Source: Sphingomonas sp. Leaf9 (lineage in GTDB: Bacteria; Pseudomonadota; Alphaproteobacteria; Sphingomonadales; Sphingomonadaceae). From it: a DNA stretch of 64,000 bases. The position numbers and the translations under genes are program-made. This document shows positions 18,102 to 26,387 of this stretch, in pieces. How positions within the stretch are numbered: position 1 is the first letter of the stretch; the number at the start of each line of letters is the position of its first letter. The stretch lies in assembly GCF_001421355.1 (NCBI RefSeq), contig NZ_LMKC01000001.1, positions 62,001 through 126,000 on the forward strand, written 5' to 3'. The notes below the pieces were generated by a model, which made no database searches, was not told where the DNA came from, and saw only the letters and a program-made list of their open reading frames with translations.

Positions 18102-18880
18102 TGGACCAGGGGGGGCATGCCACCCGGCGCTTCGACCGGGTGGCCGCATCGGGGGATGCCGAACGACAGGAACGCGCGGTCGCGGTCGAGGCGCCGATCG
18201 CGGTCGAGGTCAATGGATTGGGCTATGCCGTGCTGATGGCGACGCCCGCCGACTTGGCCGATCTGGCGTACGGCTTCGTGCTCGCCGAACGGCTAGTCGA
18301 CAATGCGCGGGAAGTGATCGACGTGACGGCGCATGGGATTGCGGCGGGCACCTTGTTGCGCGTGACCCTCACGCCCGCACGCCACGACCGCGTGGCCGAT
18401 CGCGTGCGGCACCGGGTGTCGGAATCGTCGTGCGGGCTGTGCGGGATCGAAAATCTCGAACAGGCGCTGCGGCCGCTGCCCCCCCTGTCAGCGACGAGCG
18501 CGGCTTCACCGGCGGCGGTTCTTACGGCAGCGGCAGCGCTGCGCGATCACCAGCCTCTGGCCCGTGCAACCGGCGCCACCCATGCCGCCGCGCTGTGTGC
18601 TCCGGACGGCACGATCCGGCTGGTGCGCGAGGATGTCGGGCGGCACAACGCCTTCGACAAGCTGATCGGCGCGATGCGGCGCAGCGGCCGCGACTGGGAC
18701 GGCGGTTTTGCCCTGCTCTCGTCGCGCTGCTCTTTCGAACTGGTCGAAAAGGCGGTGCTGGCCGGCTGTCCGTTGCTCGCGACGCTGTCGGCGGCGACCA
18801 CGCTGGCGGTCGACCGTGCCGCCGCCGCCGGCCTGTCGCTACGGACATTAGTGCGGAGCGACACGGTGCTGGCGTCGTGA
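18101..18880 (+). CDS. fdhD: FdhD, sulfur carrier for molybdoenzyme activation
   Basis: This 259-residue accessory protein passes sulfur from a cysteine desulfurase to the bis-MGD cofactor of formate-dehydrogenase-type enzymes. The functional cysteine pair is CGLCG (about residue 112). The conserved block VREDVGRHNAFDKLIG is present, as is SSRCSFELVEKA. The start overlaps the upstream molybdoenzyme stop by one base, and its own stop overlaps the mobA GTG. This fits co-production with its client. Confidence 0.94.
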   Translation: MDQGGHATRRFDRVAASGDAERQERAVAVEAPIAVEVNGLGYAVLMATPADLADLAYGFVLAERLVDNAREVIDVTAHGIAAGTLLRVTLTPARHDRVADRVRHRVSESSCGLCGIENLEQALRPLPPLSATSAASPAAVLTAAAALRDHQPLARATGATHAAALCAPDGTIRLVREDVGRHNAFDKLIGAMRRSGRDWDGGFALLSSRCSFELVEKAVLAGCPLLATLSAATTLAVDRAAAAGLSLRTLVRSDTVLAS

Positions 18881-19419
18881 TCCTCGGGGCGATCCTTGCC
18901 GGCGGACGCTCGACCCGGTTCGGGAGCGACAAGGCGCTGGCGACGCTCGGTGGGCGGGCGTTGATCGACCGGGTGGTTGATGCGCTTGCCCCCCAGGTCG
19001 ATGCGCTGGTCGTGGTCGGCCGGACGCACCCCGGCATCGTCAGCATCGCCGACCGCCCCGCCCCCGACCTGGGGCCGCTGGGTGGGATCGGGGCCGCGCT
19101 GCATCATGCGGCAACGCACGGCTTTGCGCAGGTGCTGACCGTGCCGTGCGATGCCCCTCTGCTGCCCGCCGATCTGCGCCGGTACCTAGCGGCCGCCGGG
19201 CCGGCGGTGTATCTATCCGACCTGCCGGTGGTGGGGTGGTGGCCCGCGACGGCGGCGACCACGCTCGACGCATTGCTGGCAGCAGGGGGATCGCGATCGG
19301 TTCGCGCCTTTGCCGACCAGATCGGCGCACGGGGCATCAGCGGCCCGTCCGAAATTGCGAACGTCAACACCCCGGCCGATCTGGCGCTGCTGGCGAAGCA
19401 CGATATAGCCGACCGGTGA
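18877..19419 (+). CDS. mobA: MobA, molybdenum cofactor guanylyltransferase
   Basis: This 180-residue nucleotidyltransferase adds GMP to molybdopterin to make MGD. The N-terminal GTP-binding motif is LAGGRSTRFGSDKA. PCDAPLLP carries the Mg-binding Asp, and ANVNTPADL matches the conserved Asn loop near the end. The start is GTG 18877 within a GTGA overlap with fdhD. The longer upstream open frame is antisense noise. Its stop overlaps the first cheW start by one base, so the cofactor genes are joined to the chemosensory genes without a gap. Confidence 0.93.
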   Translation: MILGAILAGGRSTRFGSDKALATLGGRALIDRVVDALAPQVDALVVVGRTHPGIVSIADRPAPDLGPLGGIGAALHHAATHGFAQVLTVPCDAPLLPADLRRYLAAAGPAVYLSDLPVVGWWPATAATTLDALLAAGGSRSVRAFADQIGARGISGPSEIANVNTPADLALLAKHDIADR

Positions 19420-19892
19420 TGACCGCATCGTTCCTGATCCTGCGCATCGGCGATACCCGCCTCGCGCTGCCCATGGCGGCAGTGCGCGAGGTGCTGCCGC
19501 TGCTGCCGATCGACGCGCCGCCGGGCCTCCCGCGCCCGTTGCTCGGCTTCGTGACGTTGCAGGGGCGGCCGGTACCGGTGCTGGCCCCGCGCGTGTTGCT
19601 CGATCCGCAGCACGCGCCGGCAGCAATCGATCTGTCGGCGCATCTCGTCCGCCTGCGTGACGATATCTGCCTGCTGGTCGACCGGGCAGAGGATGTCGCG
19701 TCCGGTGTGGTCGGGCCCCTTGCCCCCGGCCACAGCCTGAACGCCGCGATCGTCGGCGAACTGCCGCTGGCGACCAGCGGCATCGCCCATGTCGTCGCGC
19801 CCGACCGGCTGCTGCTGGACGGCGAACGCGCGGCGCTGGCGGTGCTGACCGCCGCCGCCGCCGAACGCCGCGACCAATGGAGCGCGGCATGA
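19419..19892 (+). CDS. CheW-like scaffold protein (WspB-like position)
   Basis: This 157-residue CheW domain protein begins SFLILRIGDTRLALPM, as CheW domains do, and includes PLLGFVTLQGRPVPVLAPR. CheW links chemoreceptors to CheA. It is the first gene of a Wsp-ordered set (CheW, CheR, CheW, MCP, CheA-REC, CheB). Its ATG overlaps the mobA stop, and the following cheR start overlaps its own stop in ATGA. The sequence is quite divergent from canonical CheW, so CheA contact is inferred. Confidence 0.85.
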   Translation: MTASFLILRIGDTRLALPMAAVREVLPLLPIDAPPGLPRPLLGFVTLQGRPVPVLAPRVLLDPQHAPAAIDLSAHLVRLRDDICLLVDRAEDVASGVVGPLAPGHSLNAAIVGELPLATSGIAHVVAPDRLLLDGERAALAVLTAAAAERRDQWSAA

Positions 19893-21151
19893 TCGGCGAC
19901 GACGCTTTTGCCGAGGTGAAGGCGCTGGTGATCGCGCGAACCGGCCACCATTATTATGCGGACAAGGACGCCCAGCTTGCCGATCGCGTCGCGCAGCGGA
20001 TGGTCGCGACCGGCGATAAGACGATCGGCGACTATCGCGCGCGACTGCGCGATCCGGCCGATCCCGAATGGCCGCTGCTCGAAAGCGCGGTCACGATCAA
20101 CGAAACGTTCTTCTTCCGCTTCGCCGAACAGTTCGAGGCGCTGAAGACCCATATCCTGCCCGCGATGATCGACCGCCACCGGGAGGACCGCCGGCTGCGG
20201 ATCTGGAGCGTCGGCTGCTCGACTGGAGCGGAGGCGCATTCGGTCGCGATCCTGCTCACCGACCTGCTGGGCGACGCGATCGCCGACTGGCGCATCGCGC
20301 TGACCGGCACCGATATCGACGAAGCGGCGCTGGAGGCGGCGCGCCAGGCCGAATATTCGTCCTGGGCACTGCGTACGATGGGCGAAGGCGAGCGCACGCG
20401 GCTGTTCGACCGGACGGGCGAGCGCTATCGGTTGAAGGACCGGTATCGTGGGCTTGCCCGGTTCGAACGCCACAACCTGCTGGCGATGATCGACGCCGCC
20501 GCGCCGCTGGGGTTCAGCGATTACGACCTGATCCTGTGCCGCAATGTGCTGATCTATTTTTCGCAGGACGACTCGACCGCGATCGTCGGCGCGCTGGTCG
20601 CGCGACTGGCGACCGACGGCATCCTGCTGCTCGGCCATGCCGAACCCAATCCCGGCTTCGACGCGGTGGCCGACAGCGACCTGAGCGCCGGCATCCTGAC
20701 CTATCGTGCCCCGGGCACGCGGCAGAGGCCCGTGCCCCCACCCGCGCCGCCTGTGCCGCCGCCCCCGGCAGCACGCGCGCCCCGCCCCGTCCCAATCCGG
20801 GTAATGATGGCTCCACCCGTTCCGGCCCCCGAACCAACGGTCATCCGCGCTCCCGACGCGGTCGCGCATTATTTTACCGCGCTCGACGCACTGGCATCGG
20901 GCGACAAGGACCGCGCCGAACGGGCGTTTCGCGACGCGCTGTATCTCGACCGCTCCTTTGCAATGGCGCATTATCAGTTCGGCCATTACCTGCTGGCGCA
21001 GGGACGCACGCCCGATGGTCGCCGCAGCCTGACCAATGCGCTGCGTGTCGCCAGCGCCCTTGCCCCCGATACCGAACTGGCCGAAGGCGACGGGATGACC
21101 GCCGGCGCGATGACCGCCGCCATCCGCCATGCGATCGGAACCGGGCAATGA
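19889..21151 (+). CDS. CheR methyltransferase with C-terminal TPR-like region (WspC-like)
   Basis: This 420-residue protein methylates receptor glutamates using SAM. The CheR domain spans about residues 5-265 with ESAVTINETFFFR, SVGCSTGAEAHS (SAM-binding), TGTDIDEAALEAAR and LCRNVLIYF. A proline-rich linker (about 275-305) leads to a helical repeat region (AERAFRDALYLDRSFAMAHY) like the TPR of WspC. ATG 19889 gives a four-base overlap with cheW; ATG 19877 is less likely. The TPR-bearing CheR and its position between two cheW genes are diagnostic of Wsp-type systems. Confidence 0.9.
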   Translation: MIGDDAFAEVKALVIARTGHHYYADKDAQLADRVAQRMVATGDKTIGDYRARLRDPADPEWPLLESAVTINETFFFRFAEQFEALKTHILPAMIDRHREDRRLRIWSVGCSTGAEAHSVAILLTDLLGDAIADWRIALTGTDIDEAALEAARQAEYSSWALRTMGEGERTRLFDRTGERYRLKDRYRGLARFERHNLLAMIDAAAPLGFSDYDLILCRNVLIYFSQDDSTAIVGALVARLATDGILLLGHAEPNPGFDAVADSDLSAGILTYRAPGTRQRPVPPPAPPVPPPPAARAPRPVPIRVMMAPPVPAPEPTVIRAPDAVAHYFTALDALASGDKDRAERAFRDALYLDRSFAMAHYQFGHYLLAQGRTPDGRRSLTNALRVASALAPDTELAEGDGMTAGAMTAAIRHAIGTGQ

Positions 21152-21660
21152 ACGCACCCATCCTGTCCGCCGACGGCCTCGATGCCGATGCGATCGCCGC
21201 GATCCTCGCCGCGCGTCAGCACAGGCACGCGCAGGCGCGGCAGGCCGACGACCGGCCGACCGAAACGCTGCTGGTGTTCGAACTGGGCGGGGTCGCGCAC
21301 GGCCTGCCGATCGACTGCGTACGCGCGGTCGCTCCGTTGCCGAAGGTCACGCGCCTGCCCGGCGCGTCCGCGCCGTTGAGCGGGCTGGTCGCGTGGCGGG
21401 GCACGGTGGTGAACCTGTTCGCGCTCGCCACTCTGCTCGACCGTGACGCGGCGGGAGCCGCGACGATGATCGTCCTGCGGCACGATGCACCCCGCATCGC
21501 GCTGTCGGTCGATGCGGTGGCGGGGGTGGTGACGATGCCCCGGCACGACGCTACCCCCACGCTTTCGACGCTCGTCATCGATGGCGACGAACGGTTGACA
21601 CGCATCGACCCCATCGTGCTGATCGAACGACTACTCCCCGCCCGTCTTCAGGAAGGATAA
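21148..21660 (+). CDS. CheW-like scaffold protein (WspD-like position)
   Basis: This 170-residue protein has a helical N-terminal extension of about 40 residues, then a CheW domain (TLLVFELGGVAHGLPIDCVR, LSGLVAWRGTVVNLFALATL). It presumably couples receptor to kinase alongside the other CheW. It starts in an ATGA overlap with cheR. Three bases separate it from the receptor gene, whose ribosome site (AGGAAGG) lies in the end of this gene. Confidence 0.88.
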   Translation: MNAPILSADGLDADAIAAILAARQHRHAQARQADDRPTETLLVFELGGVAHGLPIDCVRAVAPLPKVTRLPGASAPLSGLVAWRGTVVNLFALATLLDRDAAGAATMIVLRHDAPRIALSVDAVAGVVTMPRHDATPTLSTLVIDGDERLTRIDPIVLIERLLPARLQEG

Positions 21661-21663
21661 GGT

Positions 21664-23322
21664 TTGTCCGTCTCTACCCGGATCGCCGCCGGTTTCGCGG
21701 CCCTGACCGCGATCCTCCTCGCGCTCGGCGTCTATGCCCTGGTCCAGATCGGCGAGGTCCGCCAGACCGTCGACCTGATCGTCGAACGCGACCTTGCCTC
21801 GATGGAGGCGCTGAACCGGATCGACCACGCCCTGTCGCGCAAGGTCGAACAGCGGGCCAGCCTGGTACAGGCGTTCCTGACCGGCGACACGACCCGCGTC
21901 CGCGAAGCGACGACCGGATGGCGCAACGCCATCGACGAAGCGCAACGCGGCATCATCGAGCAACAACGCGCGGCGGAAACCTATCGCGACAATTCGGTCA
22001 CCGGCAAACGCGCAGAACTATGGGCGCGGATGGTGCGGCAGCTGGCCGAGGGTGAACGCGCGCTGGCGCAGACGCGTACCGATGTCGAAACCCAGCTGGC
22101 GGCGGTCGGCGCCGGCGACCGGGCGGGCGTGCTGGCGATCGAACCGGATATCGTTCGCGACCATGCGGTCACCGTCGCGCGCATCGGCCAGGCGCGCGAT
22201 ACGCTGAACGTCGCGATCGAACGCGGGCGCGACGCGACGCGCGATGTGTACGGCATGAGCCGGATTTCGATCATCATCGGGTTGATCGTCGCCATCGCCA
22301 TCGCGATTGCCGTCGCGGTGACGACCCGGCGTTCGATCGTCCGGCCGCTCGATTCTTTCATGTCCTTCGTCGGCCGGATCGGCGGCGGCGACCTGTCGAC
22401 GACCACCGATGCGACCGGTTCGGACGAACTGGGCCGGCTGGGGCGCACGCTCAACGACATGGTGGGCGGTCTGCGCACCATCGCGACGCAGAACCGGGCG
22501 GCAACCAACGACCTGAACGCCGCGACGACCGAAATCCGCGCCTCGACGCAGGAACAGGCGGCATCGGTCGAGGAACAGCTGGCCGCGGTGCAGGAAACCG
22601 CCGCGACCGTCGACGAGATCACGCATAGCGGCGCGCAGATCACCCGCCGCGCACAGGAGGTGATCGCCCAGGCACAGGCGACGGCGCAGGTCAGCGACGC
22701 GGGCCTGACCGCCGTCGCCGACACCGCCCGCGCGATGGACGCGATCCGCGAACAGGCGGAGGCGGTTGCCGCCAACATCGTCGCGCTTTCGGAAAAGACG
22801 CAGGCGATCGGCGACATCATCGCGACGGTCAACGACGTGTCCGAACGCTCGCACCTCCTCGCGCTCAACGCCTCGATCGAGGCGGCGGCGGCGGGCGAAC
22901 AGGGGCGCAGCTTCGCGATCGTGGCATCGGAAATGAAGCAGCTGGCCGATCAGGCGAAGGGCGCGACCCGCAACGTCCGGTCGATCCTGGGCGATATCCA
23001 GCGCGGGATCAATTCGTCGGTGATGCTGACCGAGGAAGCGGTGAAGCGCGTCACGTCGGGCAAGGAGCGCACCGATGCCGGCCATGCCGCGATCGAGGAA
23101 CTGGCAACCCGCGTGCAGGAAAATGTGCAGACGTTCCAGCAGATCGTTGCCTCTACCAACCAGCAGCAGATCGGCATCGAACAGGTGACCATCGCGCTGC
23201 AGAACATCCGCGAGGCATCGCAACAGACCGCCGCATCGACCCGCCAGCTGGACCAGGCGGCAAGCGACCTGGGCGAGTTGTCGCGCACGCTGGTCGGTCT
23301 GACCGATCGCTACCGCCTGTAA
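21664..23322 (+). CDS. Methyl-accepting chemotaxis protein (WspA-like)
   Basis: This 552-residue transmembrane receptor has TM1 at about residues 7-28. A helical periplasmic sensor follows (30-195, four-helix-bundle type, no obvious ligand signature). TM2 lies at about 197-218 (IIIGLIVAIAIAIAVAV) and HAMP at about 218-270. The signalling hairpin tip is near 395-415 (ERSHLLALNASIEAAAAGEQ). The start is TTG 21664. No C-terminal CheR-tethering pentapeptide is present; the protein ends LTDRYRL. WspA in pseudomonads senses surface contact; a similar role here is inference from gene order. Confidence 0.92.
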   Translation: MSVSTRIAAGFAALTAILLALGVYALVQIGEVRQTVDLIVERDLASMEALNRIDHALSRKVEQRASLVQAFLTGDTTRVREATTGWRNAIDEAQRGIIEQQRAAETYRDNSVTGKRAELWARMVRQLAEGERALAQTRTDVETQLAAVGAGDRAGVLAIEPDIVRDHAVTVARIGQARDTLNVAIERGRDATRDVYGMSRISIIIGLIVAIAIAIAVAVTTRRSIVRPLDSFMSFVGRIGGGDLSTTTDATGSDELGRLGRTLNDMVGGLRTIATQNRAATNDLNAATTEIRASTQEQAASVEEQLAAVQETAATVDEITHSGAQITRRAQEVIAQAQATAQVSDAGLTAVADTARAMDAIREQAEAVAANIVALSEKTQAIGDIIATVNDVSERSHLLALNASIEAAAAGEQGRSFAIVASEMKQLADQAKGATRNVRSILGDIQRGINSSVMLTEEAVKRVTSGKERTDAGHAAIEELATRVQENVQTFQQIVASTNQQQIGIEQVTIALQNIREASQQTAASTRQLDQAASDLGELSRTLVGLTDRYRL

Positions 23323-23338
23323 CGGATCGGACGCGGAG

Positions 23339-25342
23339 GTGGACGAGCTTCAGGCTGAACTGCTGGCGGCTTTCGCATCGGAACTGGCCGAGCATATGGC
23401 CGGCATCCGCGCGGCGCTGGCCGATGCGGATGCCGGCCGCCCGGTCGACCTGCGCGAATTCAGCCGCCGGGCACACAGCCTGAAGGGAGCGGCGCGCGCC
23501 GTCGAACTGCCTGCCAGCGAAGCCGCCGCGCATGAAGCCGAAGCGCTGATCCTTGCCATCGAACGCGGCGACCGGGCGATGGACACCGCGGCAATTACCG
23601 AACTGCGCCGCCTCGCCGACGCGATCGAGGACGGTGCGGCGACGGATATGCCCGACACCGCAAACGAGGCGGAGCCCGAACGGCGGGTCGCGATCTCCGG
23701 TCAAAGCGTCGAAAATCTGGGGCGGTCGCTGCACGTCATGGCGACGCAGATCGCCGAACAGGGCATGGTCGCCGACCGGCTAGGCGCGCTGGCCGACGAT
23801 CTGGCCGCGCTCTCGCCGCTGCTGTTGACGACGGGTGATGGCGAGGCCGCCCGCCGGCTTCGGCAGGCCACCACCGAACTCGACCGCATCCGCCGTCTCC
23901 ACGGCCGGTTGCGCGACGCGCTCGATCGGTCGAGCGCCGAGCTGGAGCGCGATGGCGAACGCCTGCTCCTGCAACCGGTCGCCACCCTGTTCGACGGCTA
24001 TGAACGTGCCGTCCGCGAACTGGCGACGGCCGAGGGCAAGGTTGCCCGGCTGCGGACGAACGATGCCAATGGCGAGGCCGATCGCCGTATCTTGAATGCC
24101 CTGCGCGATCCGCTGCTGCACGTCCTGCGCAATGCGGTACGCCACGGGATCGAGACGCCCGAGCATCGCCGTCGTGCGGGGAAAGAGGATGCGGGCACGA
24201 TCTCGATCGATACCCGCATCGATCGCGGACGGCTGACCATCGCGGTGCGCGACGATGGTGCGGGCCTGAACGACAATGCGATCGTGGCCCGCGCCCGCGC
24301 CGCCGGACTGATCCCCGCTGATGCACCGTCCCCGCGCGGTGCGGCGCTCCACGCCCTGCTGTTCGAACAGGGCCTGTCCACCGCCGATCGGCTGGACGAG
24401 GTTGCCGGACGCGGCATTGGCCTGTCGGTGGTCGCGGAGGTCGCGCGGCGGCTGCACGGATCGGCCAGCATCATGCCCGGATCGGGCGGCGGCACCGTGC
24501 TGACCATCGCCGTTCCCGTCACGCTGACCCGCCGCACGCTGTTGCTGGTCGAGGTCGGCGACGTGCGATGCGCGCTGCCGTCCGATGCGGTGCGGTCGGT
24601 GCTGCAGATCACGCCGGCTGATTTGTCGCCGAGTGGCGGGGAAGTGATGCTGGCGGTCGACGGCCAGCCGCTGCCCGTGTCCCGCCTGGGCGACGTGCTG
24701 GGCGTCGCGCAGGCAGACGCCGATGCAACACTGCGCGCGGTCGTGCTGGAAAGTGACGGCATCCGGCGCGTGATGATCGTCGATGCGCTGAGCGACGTTC
24801 GCGCGCTGCTGGTCGGCGATGCCGCCACCATCGCCGCCGACCTGCCGCTCGTGCTCGGCACGGTATTGCTGAACGGAGAGGTCGTGCTGGTGCTCGATCC
24901 GGCGCAGCTGGTGCGCGATCGCGCCACCGGCCGAGCCGCCCACCCCCTAACCGTCCAGAAGGCGGAGACGCCGCAGCGGACGATCCTGGTCGTCGACGAT
25001 TCGATCACCACCCGCACGCTGGAGCGCAGCATCCTCGAGGCGCAGGGCTACCGCGTGCTGATCGAGGTCGACGGTCTTGCCGGGCTGGAGCGGCTGCGCT
25101 CCGGCATCGACGCGATCGATCTCGTGGTCGCCGATGTCGAAATGCCGCGCATGGATGGTTTCGCGTTGCTGGCGGCGATACGGAACGATCCGGCGCTCAA
25201 AACTTTACCGGTCATCATGATGACATCGCGCAACAGCCCTGACGACATCGAACGTGGCCTGAGCCTGGGCGCCGATGCATATGTCACCAAGCAGGATTTC
25301 GATCAGGGCATGTTGATCGGCGTCGTCCAGCAGCTGATCTGA
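23339..25342 (+). CDS. CheA-type histidine kinase with receiver domain (WspE-like)
   Basis: This 667-residue hybrid kinase has an HPt domain at about 5-100 with phosphorylatable His46 (RRAHSLKGAARAVEL). The HATPase region (about 200-400) includes NAVRHGIETPEHRRRAGKE, DDGAGLN and GRGIGLSVV. A CheW-like domain spans about 400-530. The C-terminal receiver (about 545-667) has VVDDSITTRTLE and the acceptor Asp in VVADVEMPRMDG. The GTG 23339 start is preceded by GGACGCGGAG. A CheA with a fused receiver is the hallmark of Wsp/Frz-like alternative-function chemosensory systems. Confidence 0.92.
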   Translation: MDELQAELLAAFASELAEHMAGIRAALADADAGRPVDLREFSRRAHSLKGAARAVELPASEAAAHEAEALILAIERGDRAMDTAAITELRRLADAIEDGAATDMPDTANEAEPERRVAISGQSVENLGRSLHVMATQIAEQGMVADRLGALADDLAALSPLLLTTGDGEAARRLRQATTELDRIRRLHGRLRDALDRSSAELERDGERLLLQPVATLFDGYERAVRELATAEGKVARLRTNDANGEADRRILNALRDPLLHVLRNAVRHGIETPEHRRRAGKEDAGTISIDTRIDRGRLTIAVRDDGAGLNDNAIVARARAAGLIPADAPSPRGAALHALLFEQGLSTADRLDEVAGRGIGLSVVAEVARRLHGSASIMPGSGGGTVLTIAVPVTLTRRTLLLVEVGDVRCALPSDAVRSVLQITPADLSPSGGEVMLAVDGQPLPVSRLGDVLGVAQADADATLRAVVLESDGIRRVMIVDALSDVRALLVGDAATIAADLPLVLGTVLLNGEVVLVLDPAQLVRDRATGRAAHPLTVQKAETPQRTILVVDDSITTRTLERSILEAQGYRVLIEVDGLAGLERLRSGIDAIDLVVADVEMPRMDGFALLAAIRNDPALKTLPVIMMTSRNSPDDIERGLSLGADAYVTKQDFDQGMLIGVVQQLI

Positions 25343-25346
25343 CGCC

Positions 25347-26387
25347 ATGGCCGTTCGTCCCACCCCCGCGCGCGTGATGATCGTCGAGGATTCGACGGTC
25401 GTGCGGACGTTGCTGACCCATATCGTCGGCAGCGATCCGCGCCTGACCGTCGCTGCCAGCTTCGCCACCGCCGAGGAAGCGATCGAGGCGCTGCCGGCGC
25501 TCCGCCCCGACGTCATCTCGATGGATATCCGCCTGCCCGGCATCGACGGACTGGAGGCGACGCGGCGGATCATGGCAGCGCATCCGACGCCGATCGTCGT
25601 CATTTCCGCCAGCATGGACGGCGGCGCGATGGGGACCAGCATGGACGCGCTGCGCGCCGGTGCGCTGTCGGTCGTCGAAAAGCCGGTCGGTCTTGGCGAT
25701 GCCGCCTATGCGCAGGTGGCGCACGAAATCCGCACCCAGCTGGCGATCATGAGTGAGGTCGCGGTCGTCCGGCGCCGGATGCCGGCCGCTGCGGCAACCC
25801 CGGTACCGCCACCCCGCCTGCGCCCTCCTTCGGTCCTGTTGGTCGCCGCATCGACCGGTGGGCCCCCCGCCCTTGCGCGACTGTTCGGCGCGCTGCCCGC
25901 CGACCTTCCCGTGCCGATATTGCTGGTCCAGCACATGGGGGCGAGCTTCATGGCGGGCTTTGCCAGCTGGCTCGACAGCGTAGTACCACAGCGGGTGGAG
26001 ATTGCCCGGAGCGGCGAAGTGCCGCGCGCAGGCACGATCCATGTCGCGCCAGGCGACGCGCATCTGATGCTCGCGCGGGGCGGCACCATGCGCGTCGCGA
26101 CCGACGGTCCCGTGGGTGGGCAACGCCCGTCTGCCACCCGCCTGATCGAAAGCGCCGCGACCGCGATCGACGGGGCGGCGCTGGCAGTGGTGCTGACCGG
26201 CATGGGTGAGGATGGCGCGACCGGAGTCCGCGCGCTGCTCGCCGCCGGAGGACAGGCGGTGGCGGAGGATGCCAGCACCTCGGTCGTCTATGGCATGCCC
26301 GCCGCCGCACAACGCGCGGGTGCGCTGTCGCTGCCGCTCGACCTGATCGCGCCGCACATCCGCCGCATCGTGGACCGCGCGCGGTGA
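25347..26387 (+). CDS. cheB: CheB receptor methylesterase (WspF-like)
   Basis: This 346-residue response regulator has a receiver domain (1-125; acceptor Asp in ISMDIRLPGIDG) and a methylesterase domain (about 160-340). The catalytic triad is Ser in AASTGGPPAL, His in VQHMGASF and Asp in TGMGEDGATG. It removes receptor methyl groups in opposition to the CheR above. It starts four bases after cheA. Its stop overlaps the GTG of the next kinase. Confidence 0.93.
   Translation: MAVRPTPARVMIVEDSTVVRTLLTHIVGSDPRLTVAASFATAEEAIEALPALRPDVISMDIRLPGIDGLEATRRIMAAHPTPIVVISASMDGGAMGTSMDALRAGALSVVEKPVGLGDAAYAQVAHEIRTQLAIMSEVAVVRRRMPAAAATPVPPPRLRPPSVLLVAASTGGPPALARLFGALPADLPVPILLVQHMGASFMAGFASWLDSVVPQRVEIARSGEVPRAGTIHVAPGDAHLMLARGGTMRVATDGPVGGQRPSATRLIESAATAIDGAALAVVLTGMGEDGATGVRALLAAGGQAVAEDASTSVVYGMPAAAQRAGALSLPLDLIAPHIRRIVDRAR

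Noticed and set aside
19146..19418. Longer N-terminus for the first CheW
   Set aside because: The upstream part overlaps mobA in another frame, and the ATG at 19419 overlaps the mobA stop as elsewhere in this operon.
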